NCBI GenBank assembly: GCA_017601245.1
Contig: JAFNJB010000046.1
Coordinates: forward strand, 1-53,713
Direction of reading: 5' to 3'
DNA from: Candidatus Brockarchaeota archaeon
Lineage (GTDB): Archaea > Thermoproteota > EX4484-205 > JAAOZP01
Length of the DNA stretch: 53,713 nucleotides
Below, one piece after another: positions 18,686-26,701 of the stretch (the first letter of the stretch is position 1; every line of letters starts with the position of its first letter). Below the pieces are notes generated by a model. The model made no database searches and was not told where the DNA came from. It was given only the letters and a program-made list of their open reading frames with translations. The translations under genes were made by a program, and so were the position numbers.

Positions 18686-18700
18686 AAGACTTATATTGTT
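18686..18700 (+). promoter_or_regulatory. TATA box of V4R gene 2
   Basis: AAGACTTATATTGTT about 28 bp before the ATG at 18728. Its first 12 bases equal those of the GH1 box at 17054-17065. Confidence 0.6.
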
Positions 18701-18727
18701 AAAAACACACTATTAAAAGATTAGCTT

Positions 18728-19528
18728 ATGGAAGCTGGAGGAGTATTAAGGAGATATCCTAAAGAGCTTCTTTGCGGCGAATATCATGCTAACGCTAAAA
18801 TGATCGAGCTTTCTCTAAGAGTTAGAAATGCACCCCTTGTAATGAGAAATGTACTGGGTATTTTTATTGAAAAAGGAATAAAGCCTCTTTCAGGTTTTAT
18901 CACTCAGATTGAAGAAAACCTTTTCCAAATAGGATTTTTCTTAGATATTTCTAATCTAAAGGGTGAAGTAGATGACTTAATGAAAGAAATAAAAAGCAAT
19001 GAGGATGTGATTGACATAATAGTTTCACAAGAAACTTTTAATGGAATTATCATCGATACGCTGCATTTCCCCCTAACAGCCTTTGATGAGAAGAGCTTTA
19101 CCTTCAGGGTTGAGACCTTCGGGGGGATACTTAAGAGGCTTTACGACAAGTTTGGGACTGGAGCAGCAGTAATACTCTACGAAATGGGGTTAACTGCTGG
19201 GGAAAGTAAAGTTAAGAGCATTATTAAGAAGCACCGGATGGACAAGCTTAAGATTCTGAAACTGATAATGGCTGAAAGAATAGCTAAAGGCTGGTGTATT
19301 CCCGAAATAGTTGATTTTAGTTCTAAAGGCGCTGTAATAGTTTGCCATGAGCTTTTTGAATGCCTTCACTTTAAGGATAAACAGGATAAGAGTATAAGTC
19401 AATTCTTTAGAGGATACCTGGCGGGAATATTCAGACAATTGTTCAATAAGGAGGTTTCAGTAACAGAAGTTGAATGTATTGCAAAAGGAGACCCTGCCTG
19501 TAAATATGTTATTGAAGTGAAGAGTTAA
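18728..19528 (+). CDS. V4R-domain protein 2 with N-terminal ACT-like domain
   Basis: 266-residue paralogue of the protein at 16232, with the same order: ACT-like N-terminus to about 118, V4R domain from about 123. The shared cysteines are Cys16, 190, 212, 250 and 258; an extra Cys206 is peculiar to this copy. The segment KSFTFRVETFGG onward is identical in DNA to gene 1 for 92 bp and then diverges abruptly. ATG start behind an AAGACTTATAT promoter. Ligand unknown; tetrapyrroles, aromatics, fatty acids or metal are all possible from what is known of V4R and Bet3-fold proteins. Confidence 0.82.
   Translation: MEAGGVLRRYPKELLCGEYHANAKMIELSLRVRNAPLVMRNVLGIFIEKGIKPLSGFITQIEENLFQIGFFLDISNLKGEVDDLMKEIKSNEDVIDIIVSQETFNGIIIDTLHFPLTAFDEKSFTFRVETFGGILKRLYDKFGTGAAVILYEMGLTAGESKVKSIIKKHRMDKLKILKLIMAERIAKGWCIPEIVDFSSKGAVIVCHELFECLHFKDKQDKSISQFFRGYLAGIFRQLFNKEVSVTEVECIAKGDPACKYVIEVKS
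19097..19188 (+). repeat. 92-bp exact repeat, copy B (in V4R gene 2)
   Basis: Exact partner of 16604-16695, same strand, 2493 bp downstream; bounded by a mismatch at 19096 and at 19189. Confidence 0.95.
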
Positions 19529-19561
19529 TAAACACCCTCTAACCTATTTCTTTTTTGAAGA

Positions 19562-19957
19562 TTGATTTACGTTATTCAGAAGCATGAGGCTACTCATTTG
19601 CATTACGATTTAAGGCTTGAGATGGATGGCGTGTTGAAGAGCTGGGCTATTCCAAAGGAACCTGAGAATAGACCGGGGATAAGGAGGCTAGCGATACAAG
19701 TTGAAGACCATCCATTGGAATACGCTGATTTTGAAGGTATTATCCCAGAAGGCCAATACGGTGCTGGGAGAGTTGAGAAATGGGACTTTGGATATTATGA
19801 GCTCATCAAAAAGACGGAGAATAGTATAGAAATTGAAATACACGGTAGAAGGTTAGTTGGACGATTTATCTTAATAAGGTTTGGAAAAGCTGGTGGGAAC
19901 ACATGGCTGTTTTTTAAGAAAAGAAATGATCGTCAAAGACTCGACAAATCAATATAA
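19562..19957 (+). CDS. Stand-alone LigD-type 3'-phosphoesterase
   Basis: 131 residues, matching the PE domain of bacterial DNA ligase D, which cleans 3'-phosphate or ribonucleotide ends before ligation. Metal and catalytic residues are visible in [14 protein letters not shown] (His8, His14, Asp16, Arg18) and VEDHP (His50), followed by the family [11 protein letters not shown]. Stand-alone PE enzymes are known from archaea. No ligase, polymerase or Ku gene lies in the window. The start is TTG at 19562, forced by a TGA two codons upstream, and the protein begins where the domain normally begins. It lies 33 bp after V4R gene 2 and 26 bp before the GH130 gene, so it is probably cotranscribed. Confidence 0.92.
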   Translation: MIYVIQKHEATHLHYDLRLEMDGVLKSWAIPKEPENRPGIRRLAIQVEDHPLEYADFEGIIPEGQYGAGRVEKWDFGYYELIKKTENSIEIEIHGRRLVGRFILIRFGKAGGNTWLFFKKRNDRQRLDKSI

Positions 19958-19983
19958 ACTCCTTGGGAAACCATAGTTAGGGA

Positions 19984-21003
19984 TTGGGGAAAGTGAAGAT
20001 AGTAGGAGAATGTTTAAAGAACATGCCTTGGCAAGAGAAACCAAAGGATTATGATGGTGTTGTATGGAGGTATGATAAGAACCCGCTAACCAAGTGGAAC
20101 CCTACTAAAAACATTGCCAGAGTGTTCAACAGCGCTGTAGTCCCTTTTAAAGGAAAATTCGCAGGAGTCTTTAGGGCTGACCATAAGGATGGCAAAGCTA
20201 GGCTCCACGTGGGTTGGAGCAATGATGGTATTTCATGGGATATTGAAGATGAAGAAATAATTTGGAAAGATACTACTGGAAAAATCTATCAGCCAAACTA
20301 TGCGTATGATCCTCGAGTCGTCAAGATAGAGGATACTTACTACATAACCTGGTGTACAGATTTCTACGGCCCATCGATAGGGGTGGGCATGACTAAAGAT
20401 TTCAAAGAGTTCATAAGGCTTGAAAACGCCTTCCTACCATTTAACAGAAATGGTGTCCTTTTTCCGAGAAGGATAAACGGTAAGTATGTTATGCTCTCAA
20501 GACCCAGTGATGCTGGCCATACTCCCTTCGGAGACATTTTCCTGAGCGAAAGCCCAGACATGATCCACTGGGGAAGGCATAGGAGGGTTATGAGTAGAGG
20601 AGGCTCGGGGTGGTGGCAGAGCCTGAAGATAGGCGCAGGACCTCCTCCCATTGAAACGAGTGAAGGATGGCTCCTCTTCTACCACGGTGTAGTCTTAACT
20701 TGTAATGGGTACGTATACAGTTGCGGTGCAGCAATACTCGACTTAAACAATCCCTCTAAAGTCCTCTACAGGTGTAGGAATTACCTTCTAACTCCTGAGA
20801 GAGATTACGAGGTTTGTGGTTTTGTGCCGAATGTTGTATTCCCTTGCGCAGCTCTTACAGATGCTGACACCGGTAGAATAGCGATATACTACGGTTCTGC
20901 AGACACGTATGTTTCACTAGCTTTTGCATATGTCGATGAGGTTATAGAGTATATCAAGGAGAATTCGGAGCTTAATCCTGGAGATGCTGACGAAGGAAGA
21001 TAG
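19984..21003 (+). CDS. Family GH130 glycoside phosphorylase/hydrolase
   Basis: 339-residue five-bladed propeller protein of GH130, whose members phosphorolyse or hydrolyse beta-mannosides. Seen: N-terminal NIARVFNSAVVPFKGKFAGVFRAD, the repeated blade pattern YDPRVVKIEDTYYITW, and LLFYHGV, all typical. Phosphorylases use two basic residues near the phosphate site; I cannot decide phosphorylase versus hydrolase by eye. TTG start at 19984, with a GTG at 19990 as alternative. No signal peptide. With GH1 upstream it suggests intracellular use of mannose- or glucose-containing oligosaccharides. Confidence 0.9.
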   Translation: MGKVKIVGECLKNMPWQEKPKDYDGVVWRYDKNPLTKWNPTKNIARVFNSAVVPFKGKFAGVFRADHKDGKARLHVGWSNDGISWDIEDEEIIWKDTTGKIYQPNYAYDPRVVKIEDTYYITWCTDFYGPSIGVGMTKDFKEFIRLENAFLPFNRNGVLFPRRINGKYVMLSRPSDAGHTPFGDIFLSESPDMIHWGRHRRVMSRGGSGWWQSLKIGAGPPPIETSEGWLLFYHGVVLTCNGYVYSCGAAILDLNNPSKVLYRCRNYLLTPERDYEVCGFVPNVVFPCAALTDADTGRIAIYYGSADTYVSLAFAYVDEVIEYIKENSELNPGDADEGR

Positions 21004-21100
21004 CCAATTCCAATTTTTAAAAACTCCTGAAGAATTACTCCTATCCTCCATTAATGCTATTTTCAGCGGGCTAATAATTCCATAGATATGATATGAGAAA

Positions 21101-22012
21101 TTAAACCTTACCTAAATACTCTTTTATTATTTTGAGCACGCTTTCTCCTTTCTGTCTCAAAGCTTCAGCAGTCTGGGCTATGCTATGGGGAGATGCTATG
21201 ACCTTTTCATGACGTGCAAGCTCACCTGAGGAATTATTGGTTAAAGGAGGCTGATGTTGGAATACGTCTAAGGCTACACCAGCAAGCTTCCCCTTCTCCA
21301 ATGCTTTTAACAATGCTTCTTCATCCACTATCCCTCCTCTTGCAGTATTTATTAGGTAAGCCCCGTTTTTCATCATATTTAGTTCCCGTTCGCCAATCAT
21401 CCCTCTAGTTTCATCGGTGAGCGGTACATGTATGGTAACTATATCTGATTTTGAAAGAAGTTCCTCCAACTTATCTACGAAAACAACCGGTAAAGAATTC
21501 TCTTTTCTTGCCTTAGGGTCTTTCTCGTATACGATTACTTTCATCCCGTTTGCTAAGGCTTGCCTCGCTACTTCCCTCCCAATACGGCCGTAGCCTATTA
21601 TCCCGAGAACCTTACCCTCTATCCTGAAGCCTACAAGCTCTTTCTTCTTCCACTCTCCCCTTTTCATCAACCTGTCAGCATTGATCATATTGGTTGCGAA
21701 TGCAAAGATGTAAGCCATTACTCCTTGAGCAACATCGTAGCTTTGAACTGGAGCATTACGATATGGTATGCCGCGTTCTGCCAATGCCTGTTTGTCGATA
21801 TGGTCTTCTCCATGTGTTGCAGTTACTACGAGCCTTAGTTTCGGAAGTCGAGAGAGGAGTGTTCTATCCACCCTAGTGCTACTTCTAACTATTAATATTT
21901 CAACCTCATCCTCCCTGGTTTCATCTACGATTTCACAATAATTCTGGAGTTGTTTGAAGAATTCCTCATCGAAACTGTCTAGCACAAGCACCTTCGGTTT
22001 TCTACTTAACAT
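21101..22012 (-). CDS. D-2-hydroxyacid dehydrogenase family protein with altered catalytic Glu
   Basis: 303-residue NAD-dependent dehydrogenase of the SerA/GhrA family. NAD motif GYGRIG (140-145), the Arg-containing NTARGGIVDEEAL, and the catalytic His in SPHSIA are present. The family glutamate, normally in a pattern like DVFxxEP, is replaced: this protein reads DVFQHQPP, a Gln in its place. That Glu tunes the catalytic His, so activity or pH optimum may differ. The C-terminal ACT-type domain of true phosphoglycerate dehydrogenase is absent. ATG start. Single gene, 187 bp from the divergent aldo/keto reductase. Confidence 0.86.
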   Translation of the reverse strand: MLSRKPKVLVLDSFDEEFFKQLQNYCEIVDETREDEVEILIVRSSTRVDRTLLSRLPKLRLVVTATHGEDHIDKQALAERGIPYRNAPVQSYDVAQGVMAYIFAFATNMINADRLMKRGEWKKKELVGFRIEGKVLGIIGYGRIGREVARQALANGMKVIVYEKDPKARKENSLPVVFVDKLEELLSKSDIVTIHVPLTDETRGMIGERELNMMKNGAYLINTARGGIVDEEALLKALEKGKLAGVALDVFQHQPPLTNNSSGELARHEKVIASPHSIAQTAEALRQKGESVLKIIKEYLGKV

Positions 22013-22238
22013 TTCAGTCTTCTGGTTCTTGAGACGAATATAAAAGAGTTATTAAATTTTTTGTCCAATTGTATGCATTGTTGTAAAAAGGATTTGCCAA
22101 AGGAAAAGGCTTTTCAAATTGAATTTGGATAATATTCAGTTTGATAAACTCGGATGTTTTCCATAGAATATTTTATAGAAGATTAGTTGCTATGGCTTCG
22201 TGGATAAGATTAATAGCAGGTTAAGGGTTGTTTTAAAC

Positions 22239-23099
22239 ATGGAATATAGGCGTTTGGGCAGAACAGGCTTCAAAATAAGCATTCTTGCAATAGGTGGTTG
22301 CGGCCCGGGAATAGCACCGAATCCAGAAGAAGGTTTTAGGGCTTTTGAAAATGCTTTGGAAAAAGGTATAAACATTGTTGATGTCGCCCCCAGTTATGGA
22401 GAGGCTGAGATTAGGCTAGGCCCGTTAATAAGTAGGAACCGTAATAGGCTGGTGATAACCGAGAAAACCTTAGAAAGGACAAGAGAAGGAGCGTGGAGAG
22501 AACTTAGACAGACGTTGTCTCGTTTAAAAGTTGAACATTTAGACATATACCAATTCCACGCAGTAAGTACTTTAGAGGAGCTTGAAAGGATTTTTAGCGA
22601 AGACGGTGCTCTGAAAGCCTTTCTAGAAGCTCGTGAACAAGGGTTGATAAGATACATAGGTATAACCGCTCATTCGGACATGAGAATAGTCGTCAAAGCT
22701 CTTGAAAGATTCGATTTCGACACCGTGCTAATCCCCGTAAACGTTGGGAGCATTATCCATCCAGCACCTGAGAACGATTTTAAACCAATTCTAAAAATAG
22801 CGAATGAGAGGAATATCGGAGTCATTGCTATAAAAGCCATTGCTAGGGGGAGATGGAGTGTAGATAGAAAATACCAGACCTGGTACGAACCATTGGAAGA
22901 ACAGGAAGATATTGACAAGGCTGTCTGGTTCACCCTCTCGCAAGACCAAGTTTCTACTTATTCTATGGCTTGCGACATAAGGCTCTGGCCTAAGATAATG
23001 AATGCTGGAGAAAGATTCAGAAAGCTATCTTTAGAAGAACAAGAGAGAGTCGTAAACTATTTCAGGGAAAAAGGCATAAAGCCTCTCTTCCCTGATTAG
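22239..23099 (+). CDS. Aldo/keto reductase
   Basis: 286-residue NADPH-dependent (alpha/beta)8 oxidoreductase. The canonical opening MEYRRLGRTGFKIS fixes the ATG at 22239 in preference to a GTG at 22200 that would add 13 untypical residues. Catalytic Asp and Tyr in NIVDVAPSYGEAE, Lys in ITEKT and His in YQFHA are present. Relatives reduce aldehydes or sugars; many archaeal members are in this short group. Divergent from the dehydrogenase at 21101-22012. Confidence 0.88.
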   Translation: MEYRRLGRTGFKISILAIGGCGPGIAPNPEEGFRAFENALEKGINIVDVAPSYGEAEIRLGPLISRNRNRLVITEKTLERTREGAWRELRQTLSRLKVEHLDIYQFHAVSTLEELERIFSEDGALKAFLEAREQGLIRYIGITAHSDMRIVVKALERFDFDTVLIPVNVGSIIHPAPENDFKPILKIANERNIGVIAIKAIARGRWSVDRKYQTWYEPLEEQEDIDKAVWFTLSQDQVSTYSMACDIRLWPKIMNAGERFRKLSLEEQERVVNYFREKGIKPLFPD

Positions 23100-23154
23100 A
23101 TTTAAGAGGCTGAAGGTTTGAAGAAGCATTTTCAAAATTTTTCTTACAATTACA

Positions 23155-24066
23155 TTATAATGAGAATATGTCGAAAGAGGCTAGTTTCTCCAAGGAGGTT
23201 TTTACATCACTCAAACCCAGTTCGAAGACTATGAGAGTAGATTGGGATCCTGTTTTCTCAAGGGTTTTCAGAAAGCTCTCAATATTCAGGTTTCCAGCCC
23301 CCAGGGGTAAATGGTCCCTGGCAACTACAGTGTCTTTCACCACCTTCCTATAGGCGTCGTGCAAGTGTATTTCTCCAAGTCTTCCCGATGACCTTACGAT
23401 AGCCTCTTCCACACTTATTTCCCCGCAATACCCTGCGAGAATATGCCCAGTGTCCACGCAGATAGAAGTATCATGCTCTTCTGCGATTTCGATAGTTTTA
23501 TGAAGGGGGAATTCTATAGATTCCAATGCTATTCGACGCGACGCCACCCCCATGTCTGAAAGATGCGAGACTATTTGCTCAACGCTCTTTGAAGCATTCC
23601 TAGCAAGAATCTCGAAGAACATGTCTTTATAGCTCTGGCTAATATTCATCCTGCTAAGCTCTGCAGATATTGGGCCAGCTGCATGTAGAACATAGACGAG
23701 GGGCTTAAGCTCTTCAAGGATTTCCACCGGCTTGACTACAGCACTGACCGAGGCTCTTCTAACATCTTCTACGGGAGAGTCGAGTTCCACCGATAAGAGT
23801 GGCAAATGGACAGAGAATGAAACCCCATCGTATCTCATTGAATCCAACTCCTCAATGTTGCTTTTAGAAAATGATTCTGGGAGAACGTGGTATAAGTCTG
23901 CTGTAAGCTCAACGTGTTTAAAACCGTTTTCAACGAGTTTCTTAACGAGCCGTATGTGATCGAAGAACATTGTATCATCGATTCCTAATTTCAGGTTTTC
24001 CATCACGCCTTCAAAAGAAAGCGCGGTGATGCCAATTTTCATTTTATTAAGTACTTTCTCACTCAT
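23155..24066 (-). CDS. Sugar phosphate isomerase/epimerase-like TIM barrel
   Basis: 303-residue protein of the xylose isomerase-like TIM barrel superfamily (COG1082/AP endonuclease 2 type). Seen: FSVHLPLL, the metal-ligand-type ICVDTGHILAG and IHLHDA, spaced as in this family. Substrate unknown; it could be a sugar or cyclitol isomerase. ATG at 24066; a second Met at codon 9 (MKIGITALSF) is where the barrel begins and may be the true start. Tail to tail with the aldo/keto reductase (55 bp). Confidence 0.75.
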   Translation of the reverse strand: MSEKVLNKMKIGITALSFEGVMENLKLGIDDTMFFDHIRLVKKLVENGFKHVELTADLYHVLPESFSKSNIEELDSMRYDGVSFSVHLPLLSVELDSPVEDVRRASVSAVVKPVEILEELKPLVYVLHAAGPISAELSRMNISQSYKDMFFEILARNASKSVEQIVSHLSDMGVASRRIALESIEFPLHKTIEIAEEHDTSICVDTGHILAGYCGEISVEEAIVRSSGRLGEIHLHDAYRKVVKDTVVARDHLPLGAGNLNIESFLKTLEKTGSQSTLIVFELGLSDVKTSLEKLASFDIFSL

Positions 24067-24101
24067 TTACGCTCTCCGGAAACCAAAGAGTATTAAACTT
24101 T

Positions 24102-24386
24102 TCATATTATGGCTTCGGGCATTAAAACAACTGTATCTGTTTCATTTAGGATGGTGGAGGAAGCTTTATCCACAGAAATAACTCTGCCGTTCAAAACTAT
24201 AGTAACGTCTTCAGAAAGGTTTTTAGTGCCCTCTATAAAAACCCTTTTTTCAAATTCTCTCCCGTATTTCTCAGCCATCATCAGTATCAAATCGTAAATG
24301 GTCTTCTCTTTTCCCAATTCTACGAATATCTCGTTTGAACCTACGATATCTCTAAATTGCCCAACGAGCTCGACACGAATCCTCAT
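24102..24386 (-). CDS. MoaD/ThiS-like ubiquitin-fold protein lacking the C-terminal Gly-Gly
   Basis: 94 residues, beta-grasp fold by pattern: MRIRVELVGQFRDIVG at the start, TIYDLILMMAEKYG as the helix, VTIVLNGRVI in the core and TDTVVLMPEAII at the end. MoaD and ThiS end in the same way but with a Gly-Gly that becomes a thiocarboxylate; here the chain stops at ...MPEAII, so it cannot work as a classical sulfur carrier. Start ATG at 24386; the longer reading to 24668 runs antisense through the DUF554 gene. It follows 35 bp upstream of the TIM-barrel gene on the same strand and may be cotranscribed with it. Confidence 0.72.
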   Translation of the reverse strand: MRIRVELVGQFRDIVGSNEIFVELGKEKTIYDLILMMAEKYGREFEKRVFIEGTKNLSEDVTIVLNGRVISVDKASSTILNETDTVVLMPEAII

Positions 24387-24492
24387 AAACAAGTTTTTGG
24401 AGAAAGAGCCTATTAAGTATTTACAGTGGATGATTAAGCTTTTTGTAATCGTTTCAACAATGTTAAATACGAGTTTTAATAAAAAACTTCTA

Positions 24493-25176
24493 ATGATAGG
24501 AACGATTGTGAACGTCATCCTAGTATTGGCTGGAGGCTTAACAGGCCTTTTAATTAAGAGAAAACTGCCTGAAAGGTTTGAAGTAATAATCATGCAAGCA
24601 ATCGGGCTCTTCACTTTAGGCCTGGGTGCACTAATGGTATTGAAGCTTGCGAGGCCGGTTTCGCTCATAACAGGTTTTCTCGTAGGGACACTGCTGGGGG
24701 AGGCTATTGGGCTTCAAGACATGCTCAACTCGCTAGGAGTAAGGTTGAAGAATATACTGGGCGGTGGTGAAAGGTTTACCGAGGGATTGGTCACGTCATT
24801 CCTTACTTTCTGCATCGGCCCCATGACTGTAATCGGCGCGATAAACGATGGTTTCGGTGACCCCACTTTGTTAATAACTAAGTCGATAATGGATGGAACT
24901 GTTTCAATAGCCTATGCCATAGTTTTCGGGGTAGGCGTTTTACTAAGCACATTACCAATGCTCATGTTCCAACTCCCCATAACAATCTTAGCATTTTTCG
25001 CAAAACCCCTCTTAACCCAAATCGTCCTAGACAACCTGACTGCTCAGGGGGGAGTTATGCTCTTAGGACTCGGCTTAAACCTTCTTGAAATCAAGAAGAT
25101 TAAGGTTTCAAACATGCTTCCATCCATCATAACCACTCCAATAATCACGTTAATGCTTCTCCCATCCGGCTTTTAA
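24493..25176 (+). CDS. DUF554 family membrane protein
   Basis: 227-residue protein with about 7 hydrophobic segments. The opening MIGTIVNVILVLAGGLTGLL and the inner SFLTFCIGPMTVIGAINDG are the hallmarks of DUF554, a family of unknown function (possible transporter). The ATG at 24493 is chosen because family members start here; upstream codons from 24298 to 24492 encode an atypical stretch overlapping the MoaD-like gene on the other strand. Confidence 0.88.
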   Translation: MIGTIVNVILVLAGGLTGLLIKRKLPERFEVIIMQAIGLFTLGLGALMVLKLARPVSLITGFLVGTLLGEAIGLQDMLNSLGVRLKNILGGGERFTEGLVTSFLTFCIGPMTVIGAINDGFGDPTLLITKSIMDGTVSIAYAIVFGVGVLLSTLPMLMFQLPITILAFFAKPLLTQIVLDNLTAQGGVMLLGLGLNLLEIKKIKVSNMLPSIITTPIITLMLLPSGF

Positions 25177-25242
25177 AATAAGAATTCAGGAAGTAACCCA
25201 TAGCAGTAGTATTCAAACCTGATTAAGATGGATGAATGAGAA

Positions 25243-25860
25243 TTATTCTCTAGAAGGTAGTATTCTGACCTTTCTACCGTCGATTAAAAGCCGTCCTTCT
25301 TGAAAAAGCTCTATTCCTTCAACCAATGCTTCACCCTCGGCTTCTTGAACTCTTCTCTTCAAAGTTTCCTCAGTATCGTCCTCTTTAACTTCTACGACTT
25401 TTTGTATTATTATTGGCCCTGCATCCATCTTCTCATCTACGAAGTGTAGTGTGCAGCCTGTGACCTTGACTCCGTATTCTAAAACAGCCTTGTGAACGTT
25501 CATGTCCCAGCCCGGGAAGGCAGGGAGAAGTGAAGGATGAATATTCATGATTCTATTTCTGAACTTGTTAATGAACTGTGGGCTGAGATACTTATTATAG
25601 CCTATAAGCAATACTAAATCTACCTTTCTCTTTTCAAGCTCGGAAGCAATCTCCATATCGTATTGAACAGGGTCTTTCCCCTTGGGGTCTATGAATATTG
25701 CTTCTATCCCGTTTTGCCTAGCCCGTTCAAGAGCGTAAGCATCCTTCCTATTGCTGATCACACAAACTATCTCAGCCTTAAGCCTACCGTTCCTTATTGC
25801 TTTGAGAATGGCCTCCATATCTGTGGCGCGCGTGGACGCTAATATGCCTATTCGCAGCAA
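25243..25860 (-). CDS. purN: Phosphoribosylglycinamide formyltransferase
   Basis: 205 residues from the TTG at 25860 (opening MLRIGILAS as in the family); a GTG at 25884 would add 8. It transfers formyl from 10-formyl-THF to GAR, the third step of purine synthesis. Seen: the formyl transfer motif IMNIHPSLLPAFPG with the catalytic Asn-His pair, and the Asp in VDEKMDAGPII. It is the last gene of glyA-folD-purN, directly after the folD stop. That places it where folD supplies its substrate. The use of PurN rather than the formate-dependent PurT indicates a THF-based C1 supply. Confidence 0.9.
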   Translation of the reverse strand: MLRIGILASTRATDMEAILKAIRNGRLKAEIVCVISNRKDAYALERARQNGIEAIFIDPKGKDPVQYDMEIASELEKRKVDLVLLIGYNKYLSPQFINKFRNRIMNIHPSLLPAFPGWDMNVHKAVLEYGVKVTGCTLHFVDEKMDAGPIIIQKVVEVKEDDTEETLKRRVQEAEGEALVEGIELFQEGRLLIDGRKVRILPSRE

Positions 25861-25862
25861 TC

Positions 25863-26696
25863 CTACATGGCCTCTGAAGCACACTTTACCAGGTTGCTTA
25901 TCAACATGGCGACTGTAACCGGCCCAACTCCTCCGGGGACGGGGGTTATTGCAGAAGCTTTTTGAGAAACGCTTTCAAAATCGAAATCGCCCGTGAGCTT
26001 GCCTTCTACAAAGCCTGTTCCAACATCTATGGCGACAACGCCTTCTGAAACCATTTCCCCAGTTATAAGCCTCGGAACCCCCGTGGCTGAGATTAAGATT
26101 TCCGCCTTGACTGTTTTACTCTTAAGGTCCTTCGTCTTAACGTGGCAGACCTGTACAGTGGCCATTCTGGAGGTGAGCATTGCAAATAATGGTCTGCCAA
26201 CGAGTATACTATTGTTCACAATGACGACGTCTAAGCCCTCTACATTAATCCCATACGCGTCGAGCATTTTAATCACTGCAGCCGCCGTCGAGGTGGGTCT
26301 GGTTTCGTCCCCAGCCAGTAGCCTCCCTAAGTTAACTGGATGTAGTCCGTCAACATCCTTCTTAACATCTACCGACTCTAAAACCCTCAACGTAGAAATG
26401 TTCTCTGGAAGCGGGAGCTGAACTATTATTCCGTGAACATCCCTATCCTTGTTTAATTCTTCTATGAGGGAAACGATCTCAGATTCTGAGGGATTATCAA
26501 TCCTATGGATTACTGCTTTAGCGCCGACAGTATCACATGCCCTGATCTTCATCTTTATGAAAGAATCCTGGGCCTTAGAGCCGGTGGCGTTTACAATGTG
26601 TAAGCAGGGTTGGAAGCCTAGCTCCTCTATTTTCATCTTAGCTTCTGTAAGAATTGCTTCAGCAACAGGTTTTCCACTGAGAACTTTTGCAACCAT
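25863..26696 (-). CDS. folD: Bifunctional methylene-THF dehydrogenase/methenyl-THF cyclohydrolase
   Basis: 277 residues; interconverts 5,10-methylene-THF and 10-formyl-THF with NAD(P). Seen: the Lys-containing start region AQDSFIKMKIRAC in place of the usual YxxxK, GIIVQLPLPENI, the dinucleotide site NSILVGRPL and the C-terminal TPVPGGVGPVT. The ATG at 26696 gives the family start; the TTG at 26705 would add three residues. The typical Tyr of the YxxxK motif appears as Phe-Ile-Lys, so the aromatic residue differs while Lys stays. It overlaps the glyA stop by a few bases. Confidence 0.92.
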   Translation of the reverse strand: MVAKVLSGKPVAEAILTEAKMKIEELGFQPCLHIVNATGSKAQDSFIKMKIRACDTVGAKAVIHRIDNPSESEIVSLIEELNKDRDVHGIIVQLPLPENISTLRVLESVDVKKDVDGLHPVNLGRLLAGDETRPTSTAAAVIKMLDAYGINVEGLDVVIVNNSILVGRPLFAMLTSRMATVQVCHVKTKDLKSKTVKAEILISATGVPRLITGEMVSEGVVAIDVGTGFVEGKLTGDFDFESVSQKASAITPVPGGVGPVTVAMLISNLVKCASEAM

Positions 26697-26701
26697 CCTC
26701 C

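Noticed and set aside
24298-24492. 65-codon N-terminal extension of DUF554
   Set aside because: Atypical for the family, overlaps the MoaD-like gene on the other strand; the ATG at 24493 is where family members begin.
24387-24668. Long upstream extension of the MoaD-like gene
   Set aside because: Antisense to the start of the DUF554 gene and without beta-grasp character.
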